A DNA stretch of 64,000 nt from Aureobasidium sp. EXF-3400 (lineage: Eukaryota; Ascomycota; Dothideomycetes; Dothideales; Saccotheciaceae). A program made the position numbers and the translations under genes. The notes below the pieces were generated by a model that was given only the letters and a program-made list of their open reading frames with translations, made no database searches and was not told the origin of the DNA. The stretch lies in contig SWBL01000226.1 in the NCBI GenBank assembly GCA_024195585.1, positions 1 to 64,000 on the forward strand, in the 5' to 3' direction. How positions within the stretch are numbered: the stretch's first letter is position 1; every line of letters begins with the position of its first letter. This document shows positions 1 through 10,668 of this stretch, piece after piece.

Positions 1-290
1 GCGCTAGATCTAATCTCTAAGATAAGATCTAGCTAATTAGAGGCCTTAGATACGCTACTAATCGAAACACGCGTAATAGCGAGCTTTTCTATAAAATCTG
101 CTATACCTAAGCGCTATACGCGCTAACTTTAAGCTTGCTACCTATCTAACTATCGACATTAGCTATATTAAGAGGTAGAATAGTAGAATATTCTACTAGA
201 ATTAGCGATTTTATTCTATACTAACTAGGTAGAATATTCTACTGAAAATCAGTGGCATATGCCAATATTCTACTTATTCCATGCCATGTA
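1..290. repeat. TA-rich, RIP-like degenerate repeat edge
   Basis: The first ~290 bases are very rich in TA, CTA and TAG steps and poor in CA/TG, unlike the balanced composition that begins at about 300. This is the pattern repeat-induced point mutation leaves in ascomycete repeats. No coding frame of useful length is visible. It is probably the edge of an inactivated repeat extending left of the window; the parent element cannot be named from this fragment. Confidence 0.55.
181..242. repeat. Pair of perfect palindromes around AGAATATTCT
   Basis: Positions 181-198 form a perfect 18-bp palindrome and 229-242 a perfect 14-bp palindrome with the same core, AGAATATTCT. A third partial copy of the half-site lies near 270-282. 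They sit inside the TA-rich edge, so they may simply be a relic of the repeat. The GAA..TTC core also resembles a minimal heat-shock element, but no gene start is near enough to argue for that. Confidence 0.5.
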
Positions 291-831
291 ACATCCACAC
301 TGATTAGTAAAAGCATGATACGTTGTCGCTGGTGCAACCCTGCTCCTTCTATATTAGTCCCATCTTCGAGCAGCTATCCCACCTACGTTTATAAATTGCC
401 GTGTGTCGGACGACTGTGATGTCAAGCTTGGTAATGCAGCGGGTACAGGGAAGTCTTGACATGGTTGTCGTTGATTGATGGCTTGTACAAAGTTGATTCC
501 GATTATCAAGTGAAACACACAATTTACATGGACATATTGAACATCCATATCCATGGTTCGAGTCACGAATTGGGTGTAAGGAAGAGAAAGAACGAGTTTC
601 TGAATCGGTGATTGTTCATCAGGTGAATGCCACACTGTGACTTGCTAATCTGTGCTAATCGAAGACAGGCACCTGGTTCTCGGAGGTCTTATGCATGACC
701 GCAGCGGGCAGATCCGCGATAAGATTGTGGCTTTCTCCAAATCATCATGAGCGATCGGGAAATGCCAATCTCGAACTGTCATTACAACAACTTTTATCGT
801 CTATCCATTCGAATACAATATTAATCTCATC
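291..831. other. Intergenic, upstream of PRP18
   Basis: Normal-composition sequence between the repeat edge and the PRP18 start codon. The short frames here overlap each other and show no family features. I see no RNA gene. It presumably holds the PRP18 promoter and 5' leader. Confidence 0.5.
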
Positions 832-1990
832 ATGGACTTTGCATCGCTCATGTCGGCGCAGATCGCCAAAGGCAAACCAACGCCAAAGTCGCAGACGCCA
901 CAGGAAACGAAGCCATCCAAATACATCAAACGCGCCGACGTCGAGGCCCAACGACAAGCCGACTACGCCGCCGAACAAAAAGCAATAGAGGATGCGCGAC
1001 TTGCCAGGCTCGACAAGAAGCGCAAGTTTGACGAAGACGAGGCCGAGAAAAACAGAGCAAGAGAGGACAAGCGAGAGAGACTGGCAGAGGAGAGCAGGAG
1101 GTTAAGAGAGGAGGAAGAGGAGCGTGAAGAAAGGATCCGCCGCAAGAGATTGGGTCTACCAGAGCTACCACCGAAAGAGAAAGCTATCGAAGGCGGTGAT
1201 GCTACACCCGCACCCGAGAACGATATGTCGTCTGAGGAGCTCATTCGAAAGCTGAGGGATATGAATGAACCCGCGCGCTTGTTTGGAGAGACGCACACCG
1301 GTCAACTGCGGCGATACAGAAAACTCGCTGGACTCGATGCATCCGGCAAGCCCAAAGCGATCATGTACCCCGGTCCCATACCCACCACCCTCGAACCTGT
1401 ACCCGAAGCCGACATGAAGGTCTCCGAACTCGTACCCCAGGATGAAGAAGGTCGCGCATTCCTCTTTCGCCAACTCGCATCCTACTTTACTCTGGTCCTG
1501 TCCGAGTGGCAAGTCTCGCTATCTTTACGAGATGACGCTGTCAAGACGAGCAGCAGTGGAAAAACCGCATACAGCGCCATGGTTCAAGCTCGCGACAGCA
1601 TGGTGCCACTATATCGGAAACTCGAGAGGGGAGAGGTTGAAAAAGGAATCTTGGGTCCAATCGTCGAGATTGTCCGCGCATGTCAAGAGAGACGCTACGT
1701 CGATGCCAACGATGCCTACTTGCGATTGAGTATCGGAAAAGCGTAAGTCAGCCTTCGATGAATACTCTTTTGCAGCACGCTAACTGAATCACAGTGCATG
1801 GCCTATTGGTGTCACCATGGTTGGTATTCACGAGAGATCCGCACGCGAGAAGCTACATGCAAACGACAAGGATGCGGCACATATCATGAGTGATGAAATC
1901 ACCAGAAAGTTCTTGCAGTCCATCAAAAGATGCCTGAGTTTCTCCCAGACTCGCTGGCCACCAACGACTCCTCTACAGCTTATGGGTTAG
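832..1990 (+). CDS. PRP18: Pre-mRNA splicing factor Prp18
   Basis: Second-step splicing factor acting with Slu7/U5 snRNP in 3' splice-site selection (family knowledge). Exons 832-1742 and 1795-1990 give 368 aa; the 52-nt intron starts GTAAGT and ends ACAG, and the split Ala codon keeps phase. Residues ~15-115 are a highly charged Lys/Arg/Glu helix. Around residues 130-165 is the PRP4/PSF-like motif (IRKLRDMNEPARLFGET). The C-terminal Prp18 domain spans ~190-368 and includes AWPIGVTMVGIHERSAREK, which is read only across the splice junction. Length matches filamentous-fungal Prp18. The start ATG at 832 opens the conserved MDFxSLM-type N-terminus. Confidence 0.95.
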
Positions 1991-2239
1991 AAGGTCATCT
2001 TTAGCTGCTCTCACTATAATCCGTAGAGCTTGCACCCTTTGCATAGCAACAGTAATAATGATTAACGAATGTTCTGAAAACAATGGTGTGATTGATTTTT
2101 TGTTTAATATCTCTTTTTTTCTGCTCGTTGTTCATCTCCGCGTTTGGTGAAAGCTCTCGCCTCACGGCTTCATCATGGTTTGCGCTTTTATCACGAATTG
2201 ATTTTAGCTCTCGACAACAACACTACTTCTGATTCTAAG

Positions 2240-4190
2240 ATGCATGAAGTGATTACGTTGCAGTTTGGCCAACAGGCTAATCATGTCGGCACTCATTTTT
2301 GGAATGCGCAGGTAAGTTACGCAATTTCACAACCGTTCCCAAGCCCTCCAGAGTGTGGGATTGATCATGCATGATGACAGCCGAGATCAAAGTCGATATA
2401 GACAGCAGTCTATACTGTATAGTATCGCATTATCTAGCAGATCAGAGCTTCATACTGCATAAAAGTAAACTTCTGACCGATCTGCGTACAGGAAACATAT
2501 TTCACGTATGGCGACGAGGAAGAATCTCCCGTAGATCATGATATACATTTCCGACCTGGGCACTCAGAAGATGGCACAGAAACATTTACACCTCGCGCGT
2601 TGATCTATGATTTAAAGGGCGCCTTTGGAACATTGAGGAGGGACAATGCACTTTATGGTGCAGCAGACGATCCTGCAGCAATTGCACAGCAGATGTGGTA
2701 TGTTTCATGTATAATTTGACCGCATGTGCTGGAAGTCACTTACCAGATATACAGGGCGGGAAACACGAATGTGATTCGCACAGAACAGATTCAGCAAAGT
2801 GCATATCAGCAGCATCTGGACCAGGGACTCGCACCACCCGCTCTATCGCCAGATACTGTTCGCTACTGGTCTGACTTTAACAGAGTCTTCTATCATCCCA
2901 AGTCTATCGTTCAGTTGCAAGAGTATGAATTAAACTCTGCTCTCATGCCTTTCGAGAAATGGGCTACTGGAGAAGACTTGTTCGACAGTCTCGACAAGGA
3001 GCACGATCTTCTAGACAGAGACCTGCGACCTTTCCTGGAAGAATGTGATCAACTGCAAGCTATTCAGATGATCACTTCTGCCGATGATGCCTGGGGTGGC
3101 TTCACGGCCAAGTACCTGGAAAGAATGAGAGATGAGCTAGGCAAGACAAGTGCTTGGGTATGGGGACTCGAGGAAGGTGGACGCAAACCTAGGGTCAGTA
3201 TGCGTATGCACAAAAATCTCGAAACACAGACTAACGCTGCATGTGCATGAACAGGACAAACAAATCTTACAGGTAGCCAATGTCGCACAGTCAATCTACC
3301 AGATCTCGAGCCAGGCGAGCATGTACATTCCGCTCACCACGTTGCCGGATGTGCTGCCATCATACCTCAATCTGAATGCATCGTCCAAATGGCATACTTC
3401 CGCACTGCAACTACTGGCTATGGAGAGTATGACTCTGCCGACTCGATTGCGTTCAGGCCAGCAAGGACGATCATCGTTCGCTGACATCGAGACATTGTTG
3501 AGCAACGATGGCAACCGCAGAGTCGCTCAGCTCAACATGAGCATCAAAGACCCAGCCGACCTCGAGGGCGAAGCTAATGGCCATGCAACACAACAAGATA
3601 GCAGAATGAACAATTACACTAACGGAAACCACGACCATGACAATGCAGAAGCTAAGGACCTCGACATAGATATGCAGCCAAAGACCGCCAACCTGACCGG
3701 CGAACGAGGACTAAACAGGTCCCGCACTCACGTCTTCAGCCAACTGCAAAGCCTACGCGGAAAATGGAAGTCAAGTCTCGAAATCGAAGACACGAACCTC
3801 GCATCCCGCAACCGCTTCGGTCACGGCCCTAGAATCGAAAGGTAAGTCTTGAAACACACGAGATTGCGATGTTGCGATACAGCGGCAGAACACGAGATTT
3901 CCGAGATGCTGACTAGAAGGATCTACAGTCATCAATCCTCCTTGCTTTTCCCCGTCATCGACAGCTTCCCTCAGGTATTTGCTTCGGGCAATGCTGTTCA
4001 GAAACTTGCTGTGCATGCGACACTATCGACGACTACTTCTGTTGCGCAGAGAATACGTGCGGTGGAAAGGATTGCTCGCTCGATCATTGGCATTGATGAA
4101 CGCGAGGCACTCTGCGATGGACTGGTAGGGATCTGCGAGGAATATGAAGATGGATGGGAAAGCGGTAGTGAGAGCGAGGATGATAATTAG
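2240..4190 (+). CDS. DML1: Misato/DML1 tubulin-like mitochondrial segregation protein
   Basis: Family known for mitochondrial distribution and mtDNA inheritance; members combine a Misato domain with a degenerate tubulin-like domain. Five exons: 2240-2311, 2492-2697, 2755-3193, 3255-3841 and 3929-4190, giving 521 aa with all phases consistent. The first exon encodes the diagnostic start [20 protein letters not shown], a tubulin-like nucleotide-binding lead. The segment [21 protein letters not shown] and the [13 protein letters not shown] region are typical. The protein ends in an acidic SGSESEDDN tail. The last acceptor was chosen at 3928 because a CTGAC branch site lies 16 nt upstream; AGs at 3916 and 3919 also keep frame, so a few residues there are uncertain. 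Confidence 0.9.
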
Positions 4191-6389
4191 CTGTAGTGGC
4201 TGCAAAACAACAACAAGACTGCAGGTCCAAAAGACACATGCAGCTGCATTTTTTCGAGTATTGTTTTTTCCTCTTCGCCCTGCAGCGAAGAAGGACAAGG
4301 TGACACTGTGACAGGCTGCAGCTGATCATCAGGGCAGCGCCTAACCTTGCAGTCACAGACTCACAAGTCTCTGGGCTGGCGGAAGCATCTGTTCTTCCGC
4401 GCCTTCTTTTCTCAGATCAGCCTCTTGGCTGGTCGGCTGGAAAATTTGGGCATACGGAAGGACATGCTGATTAGGGCAATTGATCTGGCCATCAGGGTGT
4501 GCTAGCTCTTGTGGAGTGCATATGCCCTCAACAAAAAATAATCACTCGCTCGTGTATGCTCGGCTATGAATAAAGTTCATGGTTTGTTCTTATGCTCTTG
4601 TGACAACCAGTCGCAATTGAAGTCTCGTTGTGTACCTGCGTAAGTGTTACCATTTTTCGCTACAAGCTCTACAAGTCAGCCAGCCCTTTCATTCGTTGGC
4701 GTGAGAACACGCAGCTGTCTCGAGCAAAGAAAAAAGAGCTGGCAGGAAGGGACCAGAGTCCGAAAAGCGACTGCCCGAGGCATACCCGCAGACAGCCTCT
4801 TCTTTTTTGTGATTGGTGGATGTCTGTATTTCTATTACCATGCGAACCAAGCGCGCAAGATCGTGAAGAGGGCGTGTGGCTACTTCTTCCTTCGAGGCTC
4901 GAGCATCGGCCTTCTTCGGCGGATAGCGGCAACGATTCAGACAGGAACATGGCGGAGGTCTATGCCCGTGCTCGCCCTCGCGAATTCATGGCGTCGGTGG
5001 CTTGAATCCTTTGGATGGGAACATTCTCGCAAGTGGAAGCTCGAAGCAGCAGCAAAGCACGACACATCACATGCATCGAACGATGGAGAAATTCATGCAC
5101 CATGGATGCAACCTCGACGACCGAACAAGAGCGGTGGTGGGTGTGACATTTGCTTGTTCCTCGTATACTCCATACAGAGCTGTATAACAATAGTATATCT
5201 TGCATACAGTGTGACCGCGTGACGAATGCACCCAAGAGATCCATCTGATCAAGCAGCTCGTATGTGGAAGCCTCACAGGCAGTGGTTCGGTAGCCACAAA
5301 GAGTCCACAGTGGGAATACGATATTTCCAAGTGTTTGTTGAGGATTCGAGGTGTGATGATGCGACTTTAGAATCCTTCAGCGCAAGCAAGGTTTGTTCTC
5401 GCGGCGCAAAACAGAGAAGGCAGACTTGGAGCCTCTTGTCGATGGGCAGGAACTTCCAGGTTAGAGTTGGTGTGGTTCGTTGATCGTTGTCTCGGTTGTG
5501 GGCGGGCCTTTCCTCCCCACGAGATCGACGTGATGCCATGTCTATTTTCTGCTTCTGGGTTTTGTCCGTCTGTCTGCCAATTGGGACGCTACTGCAGGTT
5601 CATTGCCTAACTCGAGGATTTAGTTATGGAAGCCCACCAGCAAAACGTTCCTCCCACCGTTGAATTTTCCATCGAAGCCAAAAACGTTCAGTCAACGAGC
5701 ATACGGAAACGCTTTGTCTGAGGATACCCCAGTCTCACAACGTCGTGTAGTGAAGCCTCGATGTACCAGCAGGAACCCGGCAGAAAGACAAGGACCAGGT
5801 ACGCCATGTACCAGACTCCAGCTCTGCATGTTCAGCATGTCCTGCGTAAGGCTTGCGCACGAGAAGCTGTCTGCGAGTGGGAGCTCGGTTGGCTGGGGTA
5901 CGCTTGCTGCACGCAGGTGGAGCTCTAGTGCCAATCACTACACTCGAGTGGTCGTCGCGTGGGCCGATTCATGAACGACGAACCTTCAAACTATTGACCT
6001 CGATACGAAAAAAACTCATCTCTGCCAAGCTCAAGGTAGTCGGCTGCTCCGCTTACCTCGTACCAACCAATGTCTGCCAGCACGTCAACACACTCCATCA
6101 ATTAGTGATAGCGCTGGTTGATCCTCATCAGTGGCGTATCCTAAATCACGTCAATCGGTAGAGTACCAGAGGTCGAGGATGGGGCATCTCGAGCTCGGGC
6201 AGTCAACATGCTGGGGAAGACGAGATATATTAGTTGTCTTCCCTTCCTCAGTACTTGGTTCTATCATTCAATCGCTTTTACTAATCGCCCTTTGGAGACT
6301 CTCTCGCTACGGTCTCTCTTGGATACTTTCGTTCACACATCTATCAAAAGCAATAATTAATCGACATCGACTTGAACATCTGTAAAAGA
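4191..6389. other. Long intergenic region without a supported gene
   Basis: About 2.2 kb. The longest frame (around 4644-5222) lacks an ATG at its 5' end and has no family features. Around 4378-4405 there is a small GGCGGAAG...CTTCCGCGCC hairpin. A TATATTA-like box lies near 6222, about 165 bases before the wall-protein start at 6390, and the leader is CT-rich. I see no RNA gene or mobile element. Confidence 0.5.
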
Positions 6390-8354
6390 ATGAAGTCTTT
6401 CTCAATCCTCGCAGGCCTTATTGGTCTTGCGTCTGCCAGCTGGAACGAGACATGGACTCACTCTCCCTCTTCTTCTGATGTCCACTCCTCTCCCTCGGTC
6501 TCGGAGCACCCATCCAACACTTGGGTCAAGCCTACTGGCTGGAGTGAGAGCTCATCGGTTGCTACTTCCTCTGCTGAGCACAATGCCACCTCTACCCTCG
6601 TCACCTATCTCACCACCACTGTGTGTCCTACAACCTACCTTACAACCAGCGCTGGCAAGACCTACACACAGACAACTACTTTGACCTCGGTTTTGACCGT
6701 CACCAGCTGTAAGGGAGGCTGCACCAAGCCCACTGAGGTCCCTTCTTCGACCTGGGTTCCTTCTTCTAAGCCTGCTGCCAATGTCACAAGCACTGAAACC
6801 GTATACACCACAACTTCTGTATGCCCCGTAACCACCGTAAAGCAAGGCCACACATTCACATACACTACCACAAGCACTTTTGTTGTCACTAGCTGCAAGG
6901 GTGGTTGCGTGAAGCCCACCGAGTCTGCTCCTGCTACCACCACCAAGACTGAGGAGGTCTACACTACCACTACAGTCTGCCCTGTGACTGAAACAACTGT
7001 CAGCGCTGGCAAGACGCTCACAAAGACCTACACTACCACTTCGACCCTGACTCTCACATCCTGCAAGGGAGGTTGCTCTAAGCCCACCGAGACTCCCAAG
7101 CAGTCCTCGCAGAGTGTTCCTGTTGCCCCCTACCCCATCCACAATGCTACTCATCCCATCGTTGGTCCTTCAGGCACTGCCCCTGTCGTTAAGACCACGA
7201 CCTTGACTGCATCTGTCATCACCACAGTTACTACATGCTCTTCTGGCGAGGTCATTACCAGTGGTGGCCACAAGACAACTCTTACAGCTCCCTCAACCAT
7301 CACAAGCACATTCACCAGCTACGCTACCATCACTGCACCTACTCAGGGCCATGCTGTTCCCACCACTCCCATCTACAGCAACGGAACCACAAAGTACACC
7401 ACTGACATCACCACCACTTACTTGACCACTTGTCCCGTATCTTCCACATACGTCAGCAGCGGTGTGACCAAGACAACAACTTACCAGACCATCTCGACCG
7501 CCACTTCTGTTATCAAGGTTTCCAAGACCGGCTCAGTCCAGACTCCTGCCACTTCTGCACCTGAGGCACCTAAGTCTTCTGGAAAGGTCACTGTTGTTGT
7601 TCCCGTTACTGAGTACACCACTACTTGCCCTTACACCACCGTTGACCAGCACGGCTCGACTTCCGTCTTCTTGACCACTTCGGTCGTCAGCCACCCTGCT
7701 GAGAGCACCAAGGTCTCTTCTGCTCCAGTCGAGTCCCATCCCGCTTCTTCGCCTGCTGCTTCGTCTCCCGTTGCTTCGTCTCCCGTTGCTTCGTCGCCTG
7801 CTGCCTCGTCGCCTGCTGCCTCGTCGCCTGCTGCCTCGTCGCCTGCTGCCTCGTCGCCTGCTGCCTCGTCGCCTGCTGCCTCGTCGCCCGCTGCTTCGTC
7901 TCCTGCTGCTTCGTCTCCTGTTGCTCCTGCCTCATCGCCTGTTGCTCCCGTCCAGTCGAGCAAGCCTGTCGAGAGTGCCCCTGCTTCTTCTCCCGTCTCT
8001 CCTATCCAGTCCACCAAGCCCGTTGAGAGCGCCCCTGCTACCACTCCCGCCGCCAGCTCGCCCATCTCTAGCAAGCCTACCGGTGCCGTGGTCACCCAGA
8101 TCAGCGATGGTCAGATCCAGGCTCCCGGCCCTTCATCTGCACCTCCCGCTCTTCCCGTCTCCTCCGGAGCTGTCGCCTCTTCCGTCCACTCTGTCCTGAG
8201 CAGCTCCGTCCACGCCAACGCTCCTAGCAGCACCAGCGGCACTGCTGCCTCGGTCACCACTTCCACCCCTGCTCAGTACACCGGTGCTGCCAGCAAGAGC
8301 AACGCTAGCTTCATGGCTGCTGTTGCCGCCATGGCTGCCGTCTTCTTCTTCTAG
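6390..8354 (+). CDS. Ser/Thr-rich GPI-anchored-type cell-wall protein
   Basis: Single-exon 654-aa cell-surface protein, probably a structural or adhesin-like mannoprotein. Residues 1-16 are a signal peptide (MKSFSILAGLIGLASA). Residues ~60-240 hold three Thr/Val repeats of about 45 aa, each with a VCP(V/T)T motif and ending in TSCKGGCxKPTE; weaker TTxxTTCP copies follow to ~430. A 12-unit ASSP(A/V) array follows. The C-terminus, SNASFMAAVAAMAAVFFF, is a short hydrophobic tail after small residues, as expected for a GPI-attachment signal. ATG 6390 is preferred because it begins the signal peptide; the upstream in-frame ATG at 6372 would bury it. GPI anchoring and wall location are inferred. 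Confidence 0.85.
   Translation: MKSFSILAGLIGLASASWNETWTHSPSSSDVHSSPSVSEHPSNTWVKPTGWSESSSVATSSAEHNATSTLVTYLTTTVCPTTYLTTSAGKTYTQTTTLTSVLTVTSCKGGCTKPTEVPSSTWVPSSKPAANVTSTETVYTTTSVCPVTTVKQGHTFTYTTTSTFVVTSCKGGCVKPTESAPATTTKTEEVYTTTTVCPVTETTVSAGKTLTKTYTTTSTLTLTSCKGGCSKPTETPKQSSQSVPVAPYPIHNATHPIVGPSGTAPVVKTTTLTASVITTVTTCSSGEVITSGGHKTTLTAPSTITSTFTSYATITAPTQGHAVPTTPIYSNGTTKYTTDITTTYLTTCPVSSTYVSSGVTKTTTYQTISTATSVIKVSKTGSVQTPATSAPEAPKSSGKVTVVVPVTEYTTTCPYTTVDQHGSTSVFLTTSVVSHPAESTKVSSAPVESHPASSPAASSPVASSPVASSPAASSPAASSPAASSPAASSPAASSPAASSPAASSPAASSPVAPASSPVAPVQSSKPVESAPASSPVSPIQSTKPVESAPATTPAASSPISSKPTGAVVTQISDGQIQAPGPSSAPPALPVSSGAVASSVHSVLSSSVHANAPSSTSGTAASVTTSTPAQYTGAASKSNASFMAAVAAMAAVFFF
7743..7922 (+). 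repeat. 15-bp coding minisatellite, 12 units
   Basis: Twelve tandem 15-bp units (consensus GCCTCGTCGCCTGCT) encode Ala-Ser-Ser-Pro-Ala/Val within the wall protein. The central eight units are nearly identical, which indicates recent expansion or homogenisation. Unit length is a multiple of three, so copy-number change would keep the frame. Confidence 0.95.
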
Positions 8355-9266
8355 ATGCCTGCTCTAGACCCCTTTTCCATTTCCTTTCTCTTTCACTTCT
8401 TGTTTAACACCTTTTACTCTTTTTCTTTCCACCCCTTTTTTGATTCCTATCATATTCGAAAGAGTATGGAGGACATGATATCATGATGAACTTTTCTATT
8501 TTAATGACCTATGTTGGTTGGGCTATGTTGTAGCTTCTGACCTTTGTGTATAGCTTAGGTTGTTCGTTGACTTTTACACTCCTTTGATGTAGATGAAAAG
8601 ACCAAACAAGTATATAATGAACCTTTTACCAAAATACAGAATACAAAATTACATCGAAAGCAACCATTCAATACTGTCAAGTTATTCTCAAAGTGTTCTC
8701 CCAGTGGAAGGTGCACGCCGCCATAATTGCCTATGCTTATCGGTTCGAAAGGTTGTGACCAATTCGCTCTTTCCATCCTTGTGCCTTCCTCTCCGAAGTC
8801 TCGAAGTCATTGCTTGACTTGTCTTTCGTTCGTCCCTCGATTGGATTTCTGCATCTTGGGGTGTCTATAATGGCGCCGCAAGCCGCTTGTGGATCTCGTG
8901 GGTTTCGAGGCAAATGGAAGGAACTGGAAGAGACCGAAACATCTTTCTCAAGGCGCATCACTCAATCCATGATCAGCATTGTAAAAGCACTATACTCAAG
9001 AGTCTGGACACAGTTTCTGAGCAGTCAGAAGAGGTGAAAAAGAAGCAGAAGCGCACAGGACCTTGATCCAAGATGTTGGTGACAAAAAGAGATTTATAAG
9101 GTGGGTATATAACAAAGATGTGCAATATGCAAAAAACAACCAAACATGATGCGATAGAGAAGGAATAACGCCGTGTTATGCATAACCAACCAACCTTTGG
9201 TCCCATCCAAAACTCCTCGCTCTTTGATAATGTATATGTGTATGTGTATGCATGTAGACCCTATAT
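8355..9266. other. Convergent intergenic region
   Basis: Lies between the 3' ends of the wall-protein gene (plus) and the MIF-domain gene (minus). The first ~120 bases are T-rich, consistent with a 3' UTR and polyadenylation region. The short frames seen are not supported as genes. Confidence 0.5.
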
Positions 9267-10668
9267 TCAACGCTTGAATATCGAGATGAAACTCTTCCTC
9301 TTGGCCACCTTGGGACTGATGGGCGATGCACTCTGGGGTATAGGCGGTGGTTTGGGTATAGGTGTGGTGTTGGCTGATGAGCTCGGACGGAAAGAGTTAC
9401 GTGGAGAGCTGGATGCGTTTTTGAGTATGCCGTTTAGATTGCTTTTGCGCTTGTCCTCGTTATTTGGTGTGCCGATTGGCGTGGGCGGCAGGTCTCTGGA
9501 TGGCGGTTTCTCTCGCTCTTCGAGTACGGGAGATGTTGTGCTGGCGATGAATGCGGGACCCGGGTGGGAGGTGAGTGATACAGCGGATTGGGACAGGTTC
9601 TGACTTGGTTGGCGAGAGTGATTTGTGGTTGGTAAATGGGTGTTTGCGACTTGTGGAAGCGCCGAGGGGACGTCGTCGGTGTTCCTGACCGAGGGCTTCT
9701 TTGCGTGAACCGATCTCCGCGAGCCTCTGGTCCAGGCACGCTTAATGGCATTGGCAGCCGTCACGTCGGAATCAATGCTGCTCTTTTCTATACGCTCAAT
9801 CTCTCCCATGACAGTGGTGCCGTTGATAGCAAGGTTTTCTTCGGCAATGGGCTGGAATCGGAGGATGCCTCTTTCAGGTGGGACAGCAAGGATGTCTGCC
9901 ATGAAGGATTGTATGAGGGCCGAGTTGCGCTTGTTGGTGACAGGCTGTAGTTGGGAGGGGAGGGCGGTGATGGTGAGAATGTAGGCGGGTTCGAAGGAGC
10001 CGGCGAGCAGCAAGCAGGCAGAATGCTCGACGTTGACCATGATGCTGCTTTCGGGACGTGAGTAGCGCTGGCTGAGATTGTACGACATGTCGGTGACGAG
10101 GGTGAATTCATCCTTGACCTGTTCTCTCGAGTTAGTCGACCATGTTTGCGGCGGCCACATGCGCGCAACAACATACAATGACATTGGTCCGCAGCTCGGC
10201 CACGACTGGGGAGTCCTTTTCAATCCTCTCGCGCACACTGCCCAGCCCATTGCCCTTGTATTGGAACTGCTCTTCGTAGAAATTTGTCCTCCTCTTCGAG
10301 TCTTCGACCGAGTAGCCCGGTCCATCTGTATCTTTGTCGCCCGACATGCCAAAGGACAACTCGGAGCTGATGTTTCGTGAACGGTTTCCCCCTCCTCCGA
10401 CGAGATTCAAATATGCGGCTTCGATCTCTGCAGGGTCTCTTTCGTCGCCGGATCCGTCGTCATAGCGGGTGCGGGCGAGTTGTTCTCCGGTCTTTTGAGG
10501 AAGCAATGAGAAGACGCCGCTCCTATAGGTTTCTCGTCGAGGCAATGCTCCGCCAGTGGTGGACATTGATCTGCGGTCTTGCTCCCCGAGGGCGGGCGAG
10601 TCTGGATAAGGATAGAGTGTTTGCCGGGCTGAAGCGCGCTTAAATGAGAGTGGTCGTTCCAAAAGCAT
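9267..10668 (-). CDS. Protein with internal MIF/tautomerase-like domain
   Basis: Exons 10668-10177 and 10118-9267 (58-nt intron, GTATGT...ACAG) encode 447 aa. Residues ~157-280 match the MIF fold in order: LRTNVIV, the SIMVNVEHSACLLLAGS strand region, then YILTITAL, QSFMADILAVPPERGILRF and AINGTTV. The junction falls inside the first beta strand (TNVI/VKDEF), which supports the intron. MIF relatives act as tautomerases through an N-terminal Pro-1; here the domain is internal and that proline is absent, so enzymatic activity is doubtful. Before it lies a ~150-aa basic/Ser-rich lead, after it a Ser/Pro-rich disordered tail ending KSFISIFKR. The start at 10668 is the first ATG; the open frame continues upstream to a GTG at 10686, so an extra 5' exon is possible. 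Confidence 0.8.

Noticed and set aside
4644..5222. 192-codon frame in the 4.2-6.4 kb gap
   Set aside because: It begins with GTG rather than ATG, overlaps frames on the other strand, and has no domain, signal or splice support.
6552..7154. 200-codon antisense frame inside the wall-protein gene
   Set aside because: A shadow of the Thr-rich repeat coding strand; low-complexity Gly/Ser product.
7631..8095. 154-codon antisense frame with AAGDE repeats
   Set aside because: It is the reverse-strand reading of the ASSP minisatellite, with no independent support.
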